DNA of 64,000 bases from Stutzerimonas azotifigens DSM 17556 (GCF_000425625.1 NZ_AUDU01000044.1:1-64000); one strand, 5' to 3'; numbered from the stretch's first letter, positions 48,491 through 57,533 are shown. Made by a program: numbers and translations. The notes: a model not told the origin generated them from the sequence alone.

Positions 48491-49642
48491 TCAGTCGCAG
48501 CGGTAGCGGTCGATGACCTCCTGGCGCAGGCGCACGCCCAGCCCGGGCTCCTGGGGCACGGTCATGTAGCCGTTGCGGATTTCCGGGAAACCGTCCGGCA
48601 GTTCCCACAGCAGCGGGTCGCGCACGCGGTTGGCGAAGATCTCGACGAACAGGGCGTGCGGGTTGGCGGCGATCAGGTGCACCGCCACCTGTGGCTCCTC
48701 GTGGTGCGCCATCTCGACGTTCATGAACCTGGCCATGTCGGCGATGCGCTGCCATTCGGTGACGCCGCCGCACAGCGTGCAGTCGACGTTGAGGATGTTC
48801 ACCGCACCCTTGTCGATCAGGTCGCGGCAGGCGCGCCCGCTGATCTCGCCCTGGCCGACGTTGATCGGGATGGAGGTCTTGCTGGCCAGCAGCCTGAGCC
48901 CGTCGGTCTGGTCGTACCATTTCACCGGCTCTTCCATCCAGCGCACGCCGAGATCGACCTTCTCCATGGCCACGCAGAATTTCACCGCGTCCAGCGGGTC
49001 CCAGCCCTGGTTGGCGTCGACCGTGACCACGAAGTCCTCGCCGCCGGCCTTGCGCGCAGCACGCACGCGGGCCAGGTCCTCGTCGAGGCTGGCGCGCCCG
49101 ACCTTCATCTTGATGCCCATGCAGCCGGCCGCCCGGACCATGTCCACTTCCTCGGCGATGGCCTCGAGCGGGTCCTTGCCGTCCTTGGGGTAGTAGCCGC
49201 CGATGGAGATCACCGGAACGCGCTCGCGCACCCCGCCGAGCAGCTTGTACACCGGCGTCTGGTAGAGCTTGCCGCGGGCGTCCCACATGGCGTTGTCGAG
49301 GCAGCTGATGGCCTGCATGAGGATGCCGCGCGGATGCATGTCGAGCTGGTGCAGGCCGCGGTTGCCGAGGTCCAGGTCGACGTGGAACATGCGCTCCCAG
49401 AGGCGCTGGAAGTCGCGCACGTCCTGGCCGATCAGCAGCGGTGCGAGGTGCTGGCGCACCACCTCGACGATCTCCTTCTGGGTGTGGAATTCATCGCCGC
49501 CGTAGGTCTCGCCGACCATGCCGTTGGCCAGGTGCACGCGGGTGACGATGGTGGGGCGGGAGGCGACCTGGTAGGTGCCGCCCTTGAAGACCTCGCTCAG
49601 CGCCATGTCCAGCGGGATGGCTTCCACGTGTTCGATGATCAT
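48491..49642 (-). CDS. Enolase-superfamily dehydratase/racemase (mandelate-racemase type)
   Basis: The 383-residue protein has a capping N-terminal domain and a (beta/alpha)7-beta barrel. The catalytic lysine motif K-M-K is at 178-180, metal ligands D209 (V-D-A-N), E238 (M-E-E-P) and E266, and a histidine-containing segment M-A-H-H-E-E-P near 311. This is a complete mandelate-racemase-subgroup active site. With its neighbours it would dehydrate or epimerise a sugar acid. Substrate cannot be read from sequence. Confidence 0.85.
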   Translation of the reverse strand: MIIEHVEAIPLDMALSEVFKGGTYQVASRPTIVTRVHLANGMVGETYGGDEFHTQKEIVEVVRQHLAPLLIGQDVRDFQRLWERMFHVDLDLGNRGLHQLDMHPRGILMQAISCLDNAMWDARGKLYQTPVYKLLGGVRERVPVISIGGYYPKDGKDPLEAIAEEVDMVRAAGCMGIKMKVGRASLDEDLARVRAARKAGGEDFVVTVDANQGWDPLDAVKFCVAMEKVDLGVRWMEEPVKWYDQTDGLRLLASKTSIPINVGQGEISGRACRDLIDKGAVNILNVDCTLCGGVTEWQRIADMARFMNVEMAHHEEPQVAVHLIAANPHALFVEIFANRVRDPLLWELPDGFPEIRNGYMTVPQEPGLGVRLRQEVIDRYRCD

Positions 49643-49683
49643 GTCCGTTTTCCTCTTCTTGTTGTGCGGATGAAGGTGGGGGC

Positions 49684-50847
49684 TCACTGGTCCACGACGA
49701 AGCCGTCGAAATGCGGGCGCATGCTGATCGGGCGCGACTGCGGCGGGCGGATCTTCTGCGCGTCGTCGAGCAGCGCCATGCCCAGGCCGGGACCGTCGGG
49801 GATGTCGACGAAGCCCTGGTCCGGCAGCGGAACCCTGTCCACCACGTTGCTGCCCAGATGCTCGGGACGGGATTCGAAGATTCCCGCCTCGAAGCCGGTG
49901 GCGTATTCCTGGATGGCGAAGTTCGGCGCGGCCGCGGCCACCTGCAGGCAGGCCGCCAGGCCGATCGGCGACAGCGGGTTGTGCGGCACCAGCTGCACGT
50001 GGTGCGCCTCGGCCATCGCCGCCACCTTGCGCGCGCCGGTGATGCCGCCGCACAGGCACAGGTCGACCCGGGCGAACTCCACGGCATTGCGCGACAGCAG
50101 CGCCTGAAATTCGTAGATGGTCGAGAAGCGCTCGCCGGTGGCGATCGGCACCGGGATCCGGTCGGCGACGCGGGCCATGGCATCCGCCCCTTCGGGGCGG
50201 ATAGGGTCCTCGACGAACATCGGGTGGTACTGCTCGATGTCGCGGGTGAAGGTGACCGCCTCGGCAGGCGTCAGGCGCCGGTGCAGCTCGATCAGCAGGT
50301 CGACCCGGTCGCCGACCACCTCGCGCATGCGCCGCACGTTGTCCACCGCGTCACGGATCTTCTTGATATGGGTCTTGAAATAGACCTGGTCGTTGCCCTC
50401 GTCGAGGAACGGGTTGAGGTGGCCGAAGGCGGTGAAGCCGGCATCCATCTTTGCCTGGCACTCCTCGAGCATCTTCTCGATGGTCTTCTCGTAGATGTGC
50501 CCGTAGATGCGCGCCTTGCGCCGCACCGGCCCGCCGAGCAGCTCGTAGATCGGCACGCCGAGCGCCTTGCCCTTGATGTCCCAGAGCGCGATGTCGATGG
50601 CGGAGATCGCCGCATTGATCGCCAGCCCCTGGAAGTAGCTGAAGCGGTGCATCACGTTCCAGTGATGCTCGATGTCGAAGGCGTTCTTGCCTTCGAGGTA
50701 TTCGGCGAAGCGCTGGATCGCCACGCCCGAGGCCTCGATATGACCCCAGGCGCCGGCTTCGCCGAAGCCGACGATGCCCTCGTCGGTCTCCACGCGGCAG
50801 AACATGAACTGGCCGACGTGCAGGGGTACAACGCGCGTGATTTTCAT
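49684..50847 (-). CDS. Enolase-superfamily sugar-acid dehydratase (galactonate/mannonate dehydratase type)
   Basis: The 387-residue enzyme has metal ligands E187, E213 and E239 (I-E-L-H, V-E-D-P, T-G-E-R) and catalytic-type histidines H189 and H289 (P-H-N-P-L-S-P), the pattern of galactonate/mannonate dehydratases. Where many members have a K-x-K lysine motif, residues 140-147 read A-F-G-H-L-N-P-F, so no lysine base is visible. It is the first gene of the operon, with GAGGGAAACG as its ribosome site and a LacI-type operator upstream. Likely product is a 2-keto-3-deoxy sugar acid. Confidence 0.88.
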   Translation of the reverse strand: MKITRVVPLHVGQFMFCRVETDEGIVGFGEAGAWGHIEASGVAIQRFAEYLEGKNAFDIEHHWNVMHRFSYFQGLAINAAISAIDIALWDIKGKALGVPIYELLGGPVRRKARIYGHIYEKTIEKMLEECQAKMDAGFTAFGHLNPFLDEGNDQVYFKTHIKKIRDAVDNVRRMREVVGDRVDLLIELHRRLTPAEAVTFTRDIEQYHPMFVEDPIRPEGADAMARVADRIPVPIATGERFSTIYEFQALLSRNAVEFARVDLCLCGGITGARKVAAMAEAHHVQLVPHNPLSPIGLAACLQVAAAAPNFAIQEYATGFEAGIFESRPEHLGSNVVDRVPLPDQGFVDIPDGPGLGMALLDDAQKIRPPQSRPISMRPHFDGFVVDQ

Positions 50848-50917
50848 CGTTTCCCTCATGGTTCTTGTTGTGATTCGAGGCCGGCATAGGGGGCGGGCGG
50901 CCTGCTGAAAAACAGCA

Positions 50918-50931
50918 TGGAATCGTTTCCA
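50918..50931. promoter_or_regulatory. LacI-family operator upstream of the dehydratase-TRAP operon
   Basis: TGGAATCGTTTCCA is a central-CG dyad with 6 of 7 symmetric positions, the form of LacI/GalR-family operators. It lies 71 bp upstream of the first dehydratase start, in the only AT-richer patch of the divergent region with the dienelactone hydrolase gene. Confidence 0.65.
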
Positions 50932-51133
50932 CAAAAGCGCAAGCCGAAATTTGCGCGTCGGTGAATTTCCGCGATGCATGGGGTGGATGCCGGGATGGAA
51001 AGGGCGTGCCGCACTTCGCCGCCGAACTCGGCCGGCCTCGCGCAGTCGGTTGCCAGGACGCCCCGAGCCGTGGTGCCCTGTAAAAAGGCCGCCGCAGTCC
51101 GGTGGCCATCCCCACACCAACATGGAGCAACCG

Positions 51134-51829
51134 ATGAACTCACAGTGGATCGACATCGCCGGCAACGACGGCCAGACCTTCAAGGGCTACCTGTCCCTGC
51201 CGCCCACCGGCCGCGGCCCGGGGCTGGTGCTGATACAGGAAATCTTCGGCGTCAACGCGCACATCCGCGCCGTGGCCGACCAGTACGCGCTGGACGGCTA
51301 CGTGGTGCTGGCGCCGGACCTGTTCTGGCGCGCCGAGCCGCAGGTCGACCTCGGCTACGGCGAAGCCGACTGGACGCGCGCCTTCGAACTGATGAAGGGG
51401 CTCGACTTCGGCCTGGCCATCGGCGACCTCGACAGCACGCTGAAGACCCTGCGCGGGCGCGTCGAATGCAGCGGCAAGGTGGCCGCCATCGGCTACTGCA
51501 TGGGCGGGTTGCTGTCGTATCTCTGCGCCGCCAGCACCGATGTGGACGCCGCGGTCTGCTACTACCCCGGCAGCATCGACGCGCACCTGGACAAGGCGGA
51601 CAAGGTCAACTGCCCGATCCTCCTGCACTTCGCCGAACAGGACAGCTACATCCCCGCCCAGGCGGTGCAGGCCGTGCGCGGCGCCTTCGCCGGTTCGCCG
51701 CAGGCGACCATCGAGGTCTACCCGGGCGTCGACCATGGCTTCAACTGCTGGGAACGGCCGATGTACGACCAGCGCAGCGCCGCCATTGCCCACGGCCGCA
51801 CGCTGACCTTCCTCGCCGACGCGCTCTGA
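51134..51829 (+). CDS. Dienelactone hydrolase-family protein
   Basis: The 231-residue alpha/beta-hydrolase has the dienelactone-hydrolase triad C122 (G-Y-C-M-G-G), D170 (E-Q-D-S) and H201 (V-D-H-G-F), plus the I-Q-E-I-F-G-V-N motif near 35. It would open lactone or ester rings. ATG 51134 follows GGAG; an ATG at 51122 adds four residues. It is divergent from the dehydratase operon and shares its upstream region, so it could be a lactone-processing member of the same regulon. That link is inference. Confidence 0.87.
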   Translation: MNSQWIDIAGNDGQTFKGYLSLPPTGRGPGLVLIQEIFGVNAHIRAVADQYALDGYVVLAPDLFWRAEPQVDLGYGEADWTRAFELMKGLDFGLAIGDLDSTLKTLRGRVECSGKVAAIGYCMGGLLSYLCAASTDVDAAVCYYPGSIDAHLDKADKVNCPILLHFAEQDSYIPAQAVQAVRGAFAGSPQATIEVYPGVDHGFNCWERPMYDQRSAAIAHGRTLTFLADAL

Positions 51830-51841
51830 GCCTCGCTACCT

Positions 51842-53143
51842 TCAGCGATTGACCACCTTCGCCGGCAACGCCATGACCAGCAGCGAGCTGAGCAGCAGGC
51901 AGCCGGCGAAGAACCAGAGAGCGCCCTGGCTGGAACCGGTGAGGTCCAGCGCCAGGCCGACCAGCGAGTTGCTCACCAGCCCGGCGATGTTCGCCAGGGA
52001 GCAGGCCAGGGCGAAGCCGGTGGCCGCGGCGGTGCCGGTGAGGAAGGTCGCCGGCAGGCTGAAGAACACCGGCACCGCGCCGACGATCATCGCCTGGGCG
52101 AGGGCGAACAGCGCCACCGTGGCCGCCAGGTTGCCGGCGAAGAAGGTGCTGCCGGCCATCGCCGCGGCACCGATCCAGAACGGCAGGATGATGTGCCAGC
52201 GGCGCTCGCGGTAGCGGTCGGAGCTGGCGCCGAGCAGCAGCATGCCGAGCAGCGCGGCGACGCTCGGCAGCGCGGTCAGCCAGCCGATCCGCACCGGGTC
52301 GGCGACCCCGGCGTTGCGGAGGAAGGTCGGCAGCCAGAAGCCCAGCGCATAGGCGCTGAGCAGGATCGAGAAGTCGATGCCGCCGAGCATCCATACCTTC
52401 AGGTTGAAGAAACCCTCGGAAAAGCGCTGCCCACTCTCGGGGCTCTGCGCCAGGTCGGCGGCCAGCGTGGCCTGCAGGCTGGCCCGCTCGCCGGCGTCGA
52501 GCCAGCGCGCGTGGTCCGGGTCGCGCGGCAGCAGGGCGAAGGCCAGCAGCCCGAGCAGCACGCTCGGCAGCCCTTCGAGCAGGAACAGCCACTGCCAGCC
52601 CTGCAGGCCGTGCAGGTCGTCGAAATTGCCCATGATCCAGCCCGACAGCGGCGCGCCGAGGATGCTCGACAAGGGCAGGCCGAGCATGAACAGGGCGATC
52701 ACCCGCCCGCGCCGCCAGCTCGGGTACCAGAGCGTCAGGTAATAGAGCACGCCGGGCAGGAAACCGGCCTCGGCGGCGCCGAGCAGGAAGCGCACCAGGT
52801 AGAACTGCGCCGGCGTCTGCACGAACAGCGTGCAGGTCGACAGCAGCCCCCAGCTGATCATGATCCGCGCGATCCACAGCCGCGCGCCGACCCGCTGCAG
52901 CACCAGGTTGCTCGGCACCTCGAAGAGGATGTAGCCGACGAAGAACAGCCCGGCGCCGAGCCCGAAGGCGGTCTCGGAAAAGCCCAGCTGCTCGGCCATC
53001 TGCAGCTTGGCGAAGCCGACGTTGATGCGGTCGAGGTAGGCCGCCAGGTAGCACAGGCAGAGAAAGGGAATCAGCCGCCAGCCGATCCTGCGGCTCAGCG
53101 CGCGCTGCTGCGGGCTTTCTCGTGGGGCGCGGGGTTCCGGCAT
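51842..53143 (-). CDS. MFS transporter, anion:cation symporter type
   Basis: The 433-residue protein has 12 predicted helices. The N-terminal Y-L-D-R-I-N-V-G-F-A segment and the E-A-G-F-L-P-G-V-L-Y-Y-L motif of helix 4 mark the ACS family (hexuronate, tartrate, phthalate and 4-hydroxyphenylacetate carriers). It ends 12 bp from the convergent hydrolase gene. An aromatic or sugar acid is the likely cargo, possibly the same pathway as the adjacent dehydratase cluster. Confidence 0.9.
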   Translation of the reverse strand: MPEPRAPRESPQQRALSRRIGWRLIPFLCLCYLAAYLDRINVGFAKLQMAEQLGFSETAFGLGAGLFFVGYILFEVPSNLVLQRVGARLWIARIMISWGLLSTCTLFVQTPAQFYLVRFLLGAAEAGFLPGVLYYLTLWYPSWRRGRVIALFMLGLPLSSILGAPLSGWIMGNFDDLHGLQGWQWLFLLEGLPSVLLGLLAFALLPRDPDHARWLDAGERASLQATLAADLAQSPESGQRFSEGFFNLKVWMLGGIDFSILLSAYALGFWLPTFLRNAGVADPVRIGWLTALPSVAALLGMLLLGASSDRYRERRWHIILPFWIGAAAMAGSTFFAGNLAATVALFALAQAMIVGAVPVFFSLPATFLTGTAAATGFALACSLANIAGLVSNSLVGLALDLTGSSQGALWFFAGCLLLSSLLVMALPAKVVNR

Positions 53144-53612
53144 GCGGGGCTCCAGCAGGGGGCGATATCCCTATGACCCCCGCGGATCGGCCCGGCGTTC
53201 AGTCGCGAGGCGAGGCTTCACGCCGGCACGAGCTTTTCCTTTTCTTGCGGGACGAGGAAAGGCATTCGATGCTTGCTGGCCCCTGTAGGAGCAGGCACCG
53301 CCTGCGACCCGTCTCGCGCGCGGTCAAGAGCACTCACTGGAATGCAGGCACCCGCTCCCTGTAGGAGCGACCTCGGTCGCGAACCAGCCTGCACGTAGCC
53401 GCGCACCGACAAGGAGCCAACGTCCTCTCCCTCCGGGAGAGGGTCGAGGGCCTGCACGCGCCCTCATCCGGCCCTGCGGGCCACCTTCTCCCGGCGGGAG
53501 AAGGGAAAGGTATGGCGCGGCCTATGATCTTGACGCACCTGTAAGAGCAGGCTTTGCCTACGACTTGGCGGGCGGCGTTCGCGGTCAAGACCGCTCCCGC
53601 CCGATCAGCCGC
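53144..53612. repeat. Intergenic palindromic repeats
   Basis: No gene is supported. GTAGGAGCGACCTCGGTCGCGAA lies near 53361, CCTCTCCCTCCGGGAGAGG at 53424-53442, and a CCCTCATCCGGCCCTGCGGG...CGGGAGAAGGG element at 53461-53505. Scattered GTAGGAGCAGGC-type fragments fill the remainder. Confidence 0.7.
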
Positions 53613-54710
53613 TCAGGGCGCCGGTTGCTGCTGGGTGATGCAGTGGATGTTGCCGCCGCCGAGCAGGATCTCGCGGCCGGGGACCATCACCACCTCGTGC
53701 TCGGGGAAGCATTCGCGGAGGATGCGCTCGGCCTCGGCGTCCAGCGGGTCGTCGAAGGCCGGGGCGACGATGCCGCCATTGACGATGAGGAAGTTCACGT
53801 AGCTGCCGGCCAGGCGGATCGACGGGTCGCGCGGCTGGCTGCCCACCAGCGGGGCGACACCGGCGCACTCGGCGGCCGTGGCATGCAGCGGGCCGGGAAT
53901 CGGCATGCGATGCACCTTCATCGGGCGGCCGCGGGCGTCGCGGGCGCTCCTCAGTACCGCCATGGCCGCCTGGCAGCGCTCGTAGTTGGGGTTGGCCGCG
54001 TCGTCGGTCCAGGCCAGCAGCACCTCGCCGGGGCGCACGAAGCAGCAGAAGTTGTCGACGTGCCCGTCGGTCTCGTCGTTGTACAGGCCGTGCGGCAACC
54101 AGATGACGGTGTCGACCGCCAGGTGCTCGCGCAGCACGTTCTCGATCTGCTCGCGCGACAGCTGCGGGTTGCGATTGCGGTTGAGCAGGCATTCCTCGGT
54201 GGTGATCAGGGTGCCTTCACCGTCGACGTGGATCGAGCCGCCCTCGAGCACGAAGCCCTCGGTGCGGTAGCGATCGCAGCGCTCGATCTCGAGGATCTTC
54301 AGCGCCACCTGGTCGTCGCGCCGCCAGTCGGCGTAGAGCCCGCCTTCCAGCCCGCCCCAGGCGTTGAAGGTCCAGTCCACCCCGCGCAGGCCGCCCTTGC
54401 CGTCGATGACGAAGGTCGGCCCGGTGTCGCGCACCCAGGCGTCGTCGGTGCTCATCTCCACCACGCGGATGCGCGGATGGTCGAGCGCCGCGCGGGCGGC
54501 GAGGAACTGCTCGGCGGTGGCGCAGACGGTGACCGGTTCGAAGTGGGCGATGGCCCGCGCCACCTCGGCGAAGGCGGCCTGCGCCGGCGCGCCGTTGTCG
54601 CGCCAGTTGTCCGGGCGCTGCGGCCAGACCATCCAGGTCTGGCTGTGCCGGGCCCATTCGGCGGGCATGAAGTAACCGTCGGTGCGTGGCGTGGTGGTCA
54701 GGGTGGTCAT
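53613..54710 (-). CDS. aguA: Agmatine deiminase
   Basis: The 365-residue guanidino-group-modifying enzyme hydrolyses agmatine to N-carbamoylputrescine and ammonia. The catalytic cysteine is C357 in G-G-G-N-I-H-C-I-T. Other family motifs are W-V-R-D-T-G-P-T-F, the G-H-V-D-N-F-C-C-F catalytic histidine/aspartate block and L-E-G-G-S-I-H. ATG 54710 begins at M-T-T-L. It lies downstream of aguB, separated by a nested palindrome, in the aguB-aguA order of P. aeruginosa. Confidence 0.95.
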   Translation of the reverse strand: MTTLTTTPRTDGYFMPAEWARHSQTWMVWPQRPDNWRDNGAPAQAAFAEVARAIAHFEPVTVCATAEQFLAARAALDHPRIRVVEMSTDDAWVRDTGPTFVIDGKGGLRGVDWTFNAWGGLEGGLYADWRRDDQVALKILEIERCDRYRTEGFVLEGGSIHVDGEGTLITTEECLLNRNRNPQLSREQIENVLREHLAVDTVIWLPHGLYNDETDGHVDNFCCFVRPGEVLLAWTDDAANPNYERCQAAMAVLRSARDARGRPMKVHRMPIPGPLHATAAECAGVAPLVGSQPRDPSIRLAGSYVNFLIVNGGIVAPAFDDPLDAEAERILRECFPEHEVVMVPGREILLGGGNIHCITQQQPAP

Positions 54711-54722
54711 GGCGATGTCCGT

Positions 54723-54804
54723 GTAGGGTGGAAAACGGCCGCAGGCCTTTTCCACCGACTGTTTGGCCTGGCGGTGGAAAACGCTGCGCGGTTTTCCACC
54801 CTAC
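54723..54804. repeat. Nested palindrome GTAGGGTGG...CCACCCTAC in the aguB-aguA gap
   Basis: Same design as 2869-2943: outer arms GTAGGGTGGAAAA and TTTTCCACCCTAC, with two inner GGAAAA/TTTTCC hairpins. Its place inside an operon implies that transcripts must pass through it. Confidence 0.8.
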
Positions 54805-54817
54805 GAATGGCTGTGGC

Positions 54818-55699
54818 TCAGCTGGAGGGCTGCGAGCCGTCCAGCGTGCGGATCGGGCTGTACAGGTTCGGACGGCGGTCGCGGAACACGCCCCAGGCGC
54901 TACGGATGTGTTCCAGCTGGTCGAGGTCGAAGCTGTGCACCAGCACCCCTTCGCTGGTCTCGTCCATTTCCTCGACCTTGGCGCCGAACTGGTCGGCGAT
55001 GAACGAGGAGCCGTAGAAGGTGATGTCGTAGCCGTCCTGCTCCTCGGTGCCGATGCGGTTGCTGGCGATCAGCGGCATCAGGTTGGCGCCGGCATGGCCC
55101 TGCTGCACGCGCTGCCAGTGGTCGCGCGAGGTGATGCTCGGGTCGTGCGGCTCGCTGCCGATGGCGGTGGGGTAGAACAGCAGTTCGGCGCCCATCAGCG
55201 CCATGCTGCGCGCGGTTTCCGGGAACCACTGGTCCCAGCAGATGGCCACGCCGATCTTGGCGTAGCGGGTGTTCCACACCTTGAAGCCGGTGTCGCCCGG
55301 GTTGAAGTAGTACTTCTCGTGGTAGCCGGGGCCGTCCGGGATGTGGCTCTTGCGGTAGACGCCGAGCAGCGTGCCGTCGGCGTCGATGATGGCGATGGAG
55401 TTGAAGCGCGCGCGCCCCGACAGTTCGAAGAAGCTCACCGGCAGCACCACCTGCAGTTCGGCGGCGACTTTCTGGAAGTGCTGGATGGCCGGGTTCTCCT
55501 CGACCGGGGTGGCCAGCTGCAGGTATTCCGGGTTCGGCTTCTGGCAGAAGTAGGGCGTCTCGAACAGCTCCTGGATCAGGATGATCTGCGCGCCCTTGCC
55601 GGCCGCTTCGCGGACCAGCTTCTCGGCGTTGGCGATGTTGGCCTGGCGATCCCAGGAGCAGGCCATCTGGGTGGCGGCGACGGTGACGATTCGGGACAT
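54818..55699 (-). CDS. aguB: N-carbamoylputrescine amidase
   Basis: The 293-residue nitrilase-superfamily enzyme has its Glu-Lys-Cys triad at E44 (Q-E-L-F-E-T-P-Y), K117 (Y-R-K-S-H-I-P-D-G) and C154 (V-A-I-C-W-D-Q-W). It converts N-carbamoylputrescine to putrescine, CO2 and ammonia. It is the first structural gene of the agmatine operon, read away from aguR. ATG 55699 opens the first strand; 18 extra in-frame codons upstream are not supported. Confidence 0.95.
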   Translation of the reverse strand: MSRIVTVAATQMACSWDRQANIANAEKLVREAAGKGAQIILIQELFETPYFCQKPNPEYLQLATPVEENPAIQHFQKVAAELQVVLPVSFFELSGRARFNSIAIIDADGTLLGVYRKSHIPDGPGYHEKYYFNPGDTGFKVWNTRYAKIGVAICWDQWFPETARSMALMGAELLFYPTAIGSEPHDPSITSRDHWQRVQQGHAGANLMPLIASNRIGTEEQDGYDITFYGSSFIADQFGAKVEEMDETSEGVLVHSFDLDQLEHIRSAWGVFRDRRPNLYSPIRTLDGSQPSS

Positions 55700-55784
55700 G
55701 ACGAGACCTCGCGAACGGGCGGGTGCCGGGACGGCGGGAATTGAGTGGTGCACTCTATTCGATGTTTATCCGTATGCCTAGCCG

Positions 55785-55806
55785 GGTACTTTCGCAATGA
55801 GTATCC
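55785..55806. promoter_or_regulatory. Possible AguR operator upstream of aguB
   Basis: GGTACT (55785-55790) faces AGTATCC (55800-55806), adjoined by the perfect palindrome TATCCGGATA (55802-55811). They lie between aguR and aguB in an AT-richer stretch. Dyads seen, function inferred. Confidence 0.35.
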
Positions 55807-55828
55807 GGATAGGGCTGAATACCGATAT

Positions 55829-56470
55829 TTATCGAGTAATTCCGTCGGTGCGCGGAAGGAAGGGCGGCAGGTACAGGCCCAGGTAGGCGTCGAACACCCG
55901 CATGCCTTCCTCGGCCATGCGCGCGGTGATCTCGCCGTACTGCTGGATCGAGCGGGCGTAGACGCGGTCGCCGAGTTCCAGCGCCAGGCTGAACACGTCC
56001 GGCTCCTCCGGCAGCGGTGGCAGGACGAAATGGCTTTCAAAGAGGACCCGCATGGCGCGCCCGAGTTCGATGTCGTGGGACAGGTCGGCGCGGGTCACCT
56101 CGGCCAGCCCGTGCTGGGCGAGGATCAGCTGGCGCGCGGCCGGATCGCGTTCGTAGATCGCCAGCATGCGCAGTTCGATCTTCCGCGAGAGTTCCTGCCA
56201 GCGGGCCGGAACAGGACCGTCCAGCGGCTGCGCCAGGCAGTCCCGGAAGGCCTCGTGGACCTGCGCGATCAACCCTTCGAGCAGCGCCGGCACGCTGGGG
56301 AAGAAGTGGTAGACCGATGACGGCGGCAGGCCCGCGCGCTCGGCCACCGCATACATCGACAGGCCGCCGACGCCTTGCTCGGCGAGCAGCGTGCGGGCGG
56401 CTTCGAGGATCGCGTCGATGCGCGCCTGGCTGCTGGCGCGGGGCTTGCGGGCGGTGGCGGGTCGGGCCAT
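55829..56470 (-). CDS. aguR: TetR-family repressor of the agmatine operon
   Basis: The 213-residue TetR regulator has an N-terminal helix-turn-helix (A-V-A-E-R-A-G-L-P-P-S-S-V-Y-H-F-F) at about 41-58 and an all-helical effector domain. It is upstream of aguB in the same direction, as for the agmatine/N-carbamoylputrescine-responsive AguR in P. aeruginosa. Effector is inferred from synteny. Confidence 0.9.
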   Translation of the reverse strand: MARPATARKPRASSQARIDAILEAARTLLAEQGVGGLSMYAVAERAGLPPSSVYHFFPSVPALLEGLIAQVHEAFRDCLAQPLDGPVPARWQELSRKIELRMLAIYERDPAARQLILAQHGLAEVTRADLSHDIELGRAMRVLFESHFVLPPLPEEPDVFSLALELGDRVYARSIQQYGEITARMAEEGMRVFDAYLGLYLPPFLPRTDGITR

Positions 56471-56525
56471 GGCTACTCCGGGTCGGGGCCGCCATTGGAT
56501 GCCGGCCGCGGCGGGGATGCAAGCC

Positions 56526-57416
56526 TCAGTGCTGCGGGCCGGGCCTGAGCAGGTCGCGGAACGCCTGGATCAGCGGCTCGCGGGTGCGCCCGCGGCGATA
56601 GATGAGGGTGAAGGGCGCCTGGTAGCCGAAGGTCGCCGGCAGCAGGACCTTCAGCCGGCCCTGGTCAGCCCAGGGCTGCGCGTAGTGTTCGGGCAGGTAG
56701 CCGATGTAGGCGCCGGAGAGCACCAGGATCAGCTGGGCCTCCATGCTTTCCACCGTGGCGGCGCTGTCGCGGATGCCATGACGGGCCATTTCCGCCTGGC
56801 TCCAGTAGCCGCGGCCGACCATGCGCTGGCCCATGATCAGGGTCGCCGGGATGCCGCGTTCGGCGAACAGCGGGTGCCGGTCGCTGCAGTAGAGCCAGTG
56901 CTGCTCGCGGTACAGCGGCTGGTACACCAGGCCGCTCATGCGGTTGTAGAAGGCGCCGATGGCGACGTCCAGGCGGTTTTCCAGCACCCCCATCTGCAGC
57001 TCGTAGGGACTCATGACCTGCAGGCGCAGGTGCACGGCTGGGTGGTTGCGGTTGTAGGCGCCGATCACGTCCGGCAGCGGCAGGGCCGGGTCGCTCACGG
57101 TGGAGTCCAGCACGCCGAGGGTGAGGGTGCCGCGCAGCTCGCCCTTGAGCGCCGCGGTGTAGCGCTCGAAGCCCTCCAGTTCGCCGAGCAGGCGCAGGCA
57201 CTCCTGGTAGAACAGCTCGCCCTTGCCGGTCAGGCTGAAGCCGCCGCGGCCGCGGTGACAGAGGGTGATGCCCAGTTGCGCCTCGAGCTGGCTCATGTAG
57301 GTGCTGATCGCCGAGGTGGACAGGTTCAGCGCCTGCTGGGCGGCGGTGAAGCCCTGGTGCTGGACCACGCTGACGAAGATGCGCAGCAGCTTGAGGTCGG
57401 GCAGGGCGGTGTGCAT
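56526..57416 (-). CDS. gbuR: LysR-family regulator, probably GbuR
   Basis: The 296-residue LysR regulator has its helix-turn-helix in F-T-A-A-Q-Q-A-L-N-L-S-T-S-A-I-S at about 23-38, and the C-terminal effector domain contains G-Y-L-P-E-H-Y-A. It is divergent from gbuA across a 117-bp gap with a strong dyad, as described for the 4-guanidinobutyrate-responsive GbuR. GpuR-type regulators of guanidinopropionase are a close alternative. Confidence 0.85.
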   Translation of the reverse strand: MHTALPDLKLLRIFVSVVQHQGFTAAQQALNLSTSAISTYMSQLEAQLGITLCHRGRGGFSLTGKGELFYQECLRLLGELEGFERYTAALKGELRGTLTLGVLDSTVSDPALPLPDVIGAYNRNHPAVHLRLQVMSPYELQMGVLENRLDVAIGAFYNRMSGLVYQPLYREQHWLYCSDRHPLFAERGIPATLIMGQRMVGRGYWSQAEMARHGIRDSAATVESMEAQLILVLSGAYIGYLPEHYAQPWADQGRLKVLLPATFGYQAPFTLIYRRGRTREPLIQAFRDLLRPGPQH

Positions 57417-57437
57417 CGGCGTCTCCGGCAGGCATTG

Positions 57438-57455
57438 CTTCAGAAAACTCTGAAG
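57438..57455. promoter_or_regulatory. 7-bp perfect dyad in the gbuR/gbuA promoter region
   Basis: CTTCAGAAAACTCTGAAG has 7-bp arms around a 4-base centre. It sits 22 bp from the gbuR start, within the divergent intergenic region, and is the best candidate regulator site for the gbu operon. Confidence 0.6.
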
Positions 57456-57533
57456 TAATTATTTGCCCTCGGCAATTTTTCCGTTTTGCCCCTTGGCCAA
57501 GAATCGGATCGTCCCGGATTCCTGAGGCCCGCC

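Noticed and set aside
57417-57533. Guanidine riboswitch ahead of gbuA
   Set aside because: The gap is short and shows only a DNA dyad near the regulator start; no conserved guanidine aptamer core could be recognised by eye.
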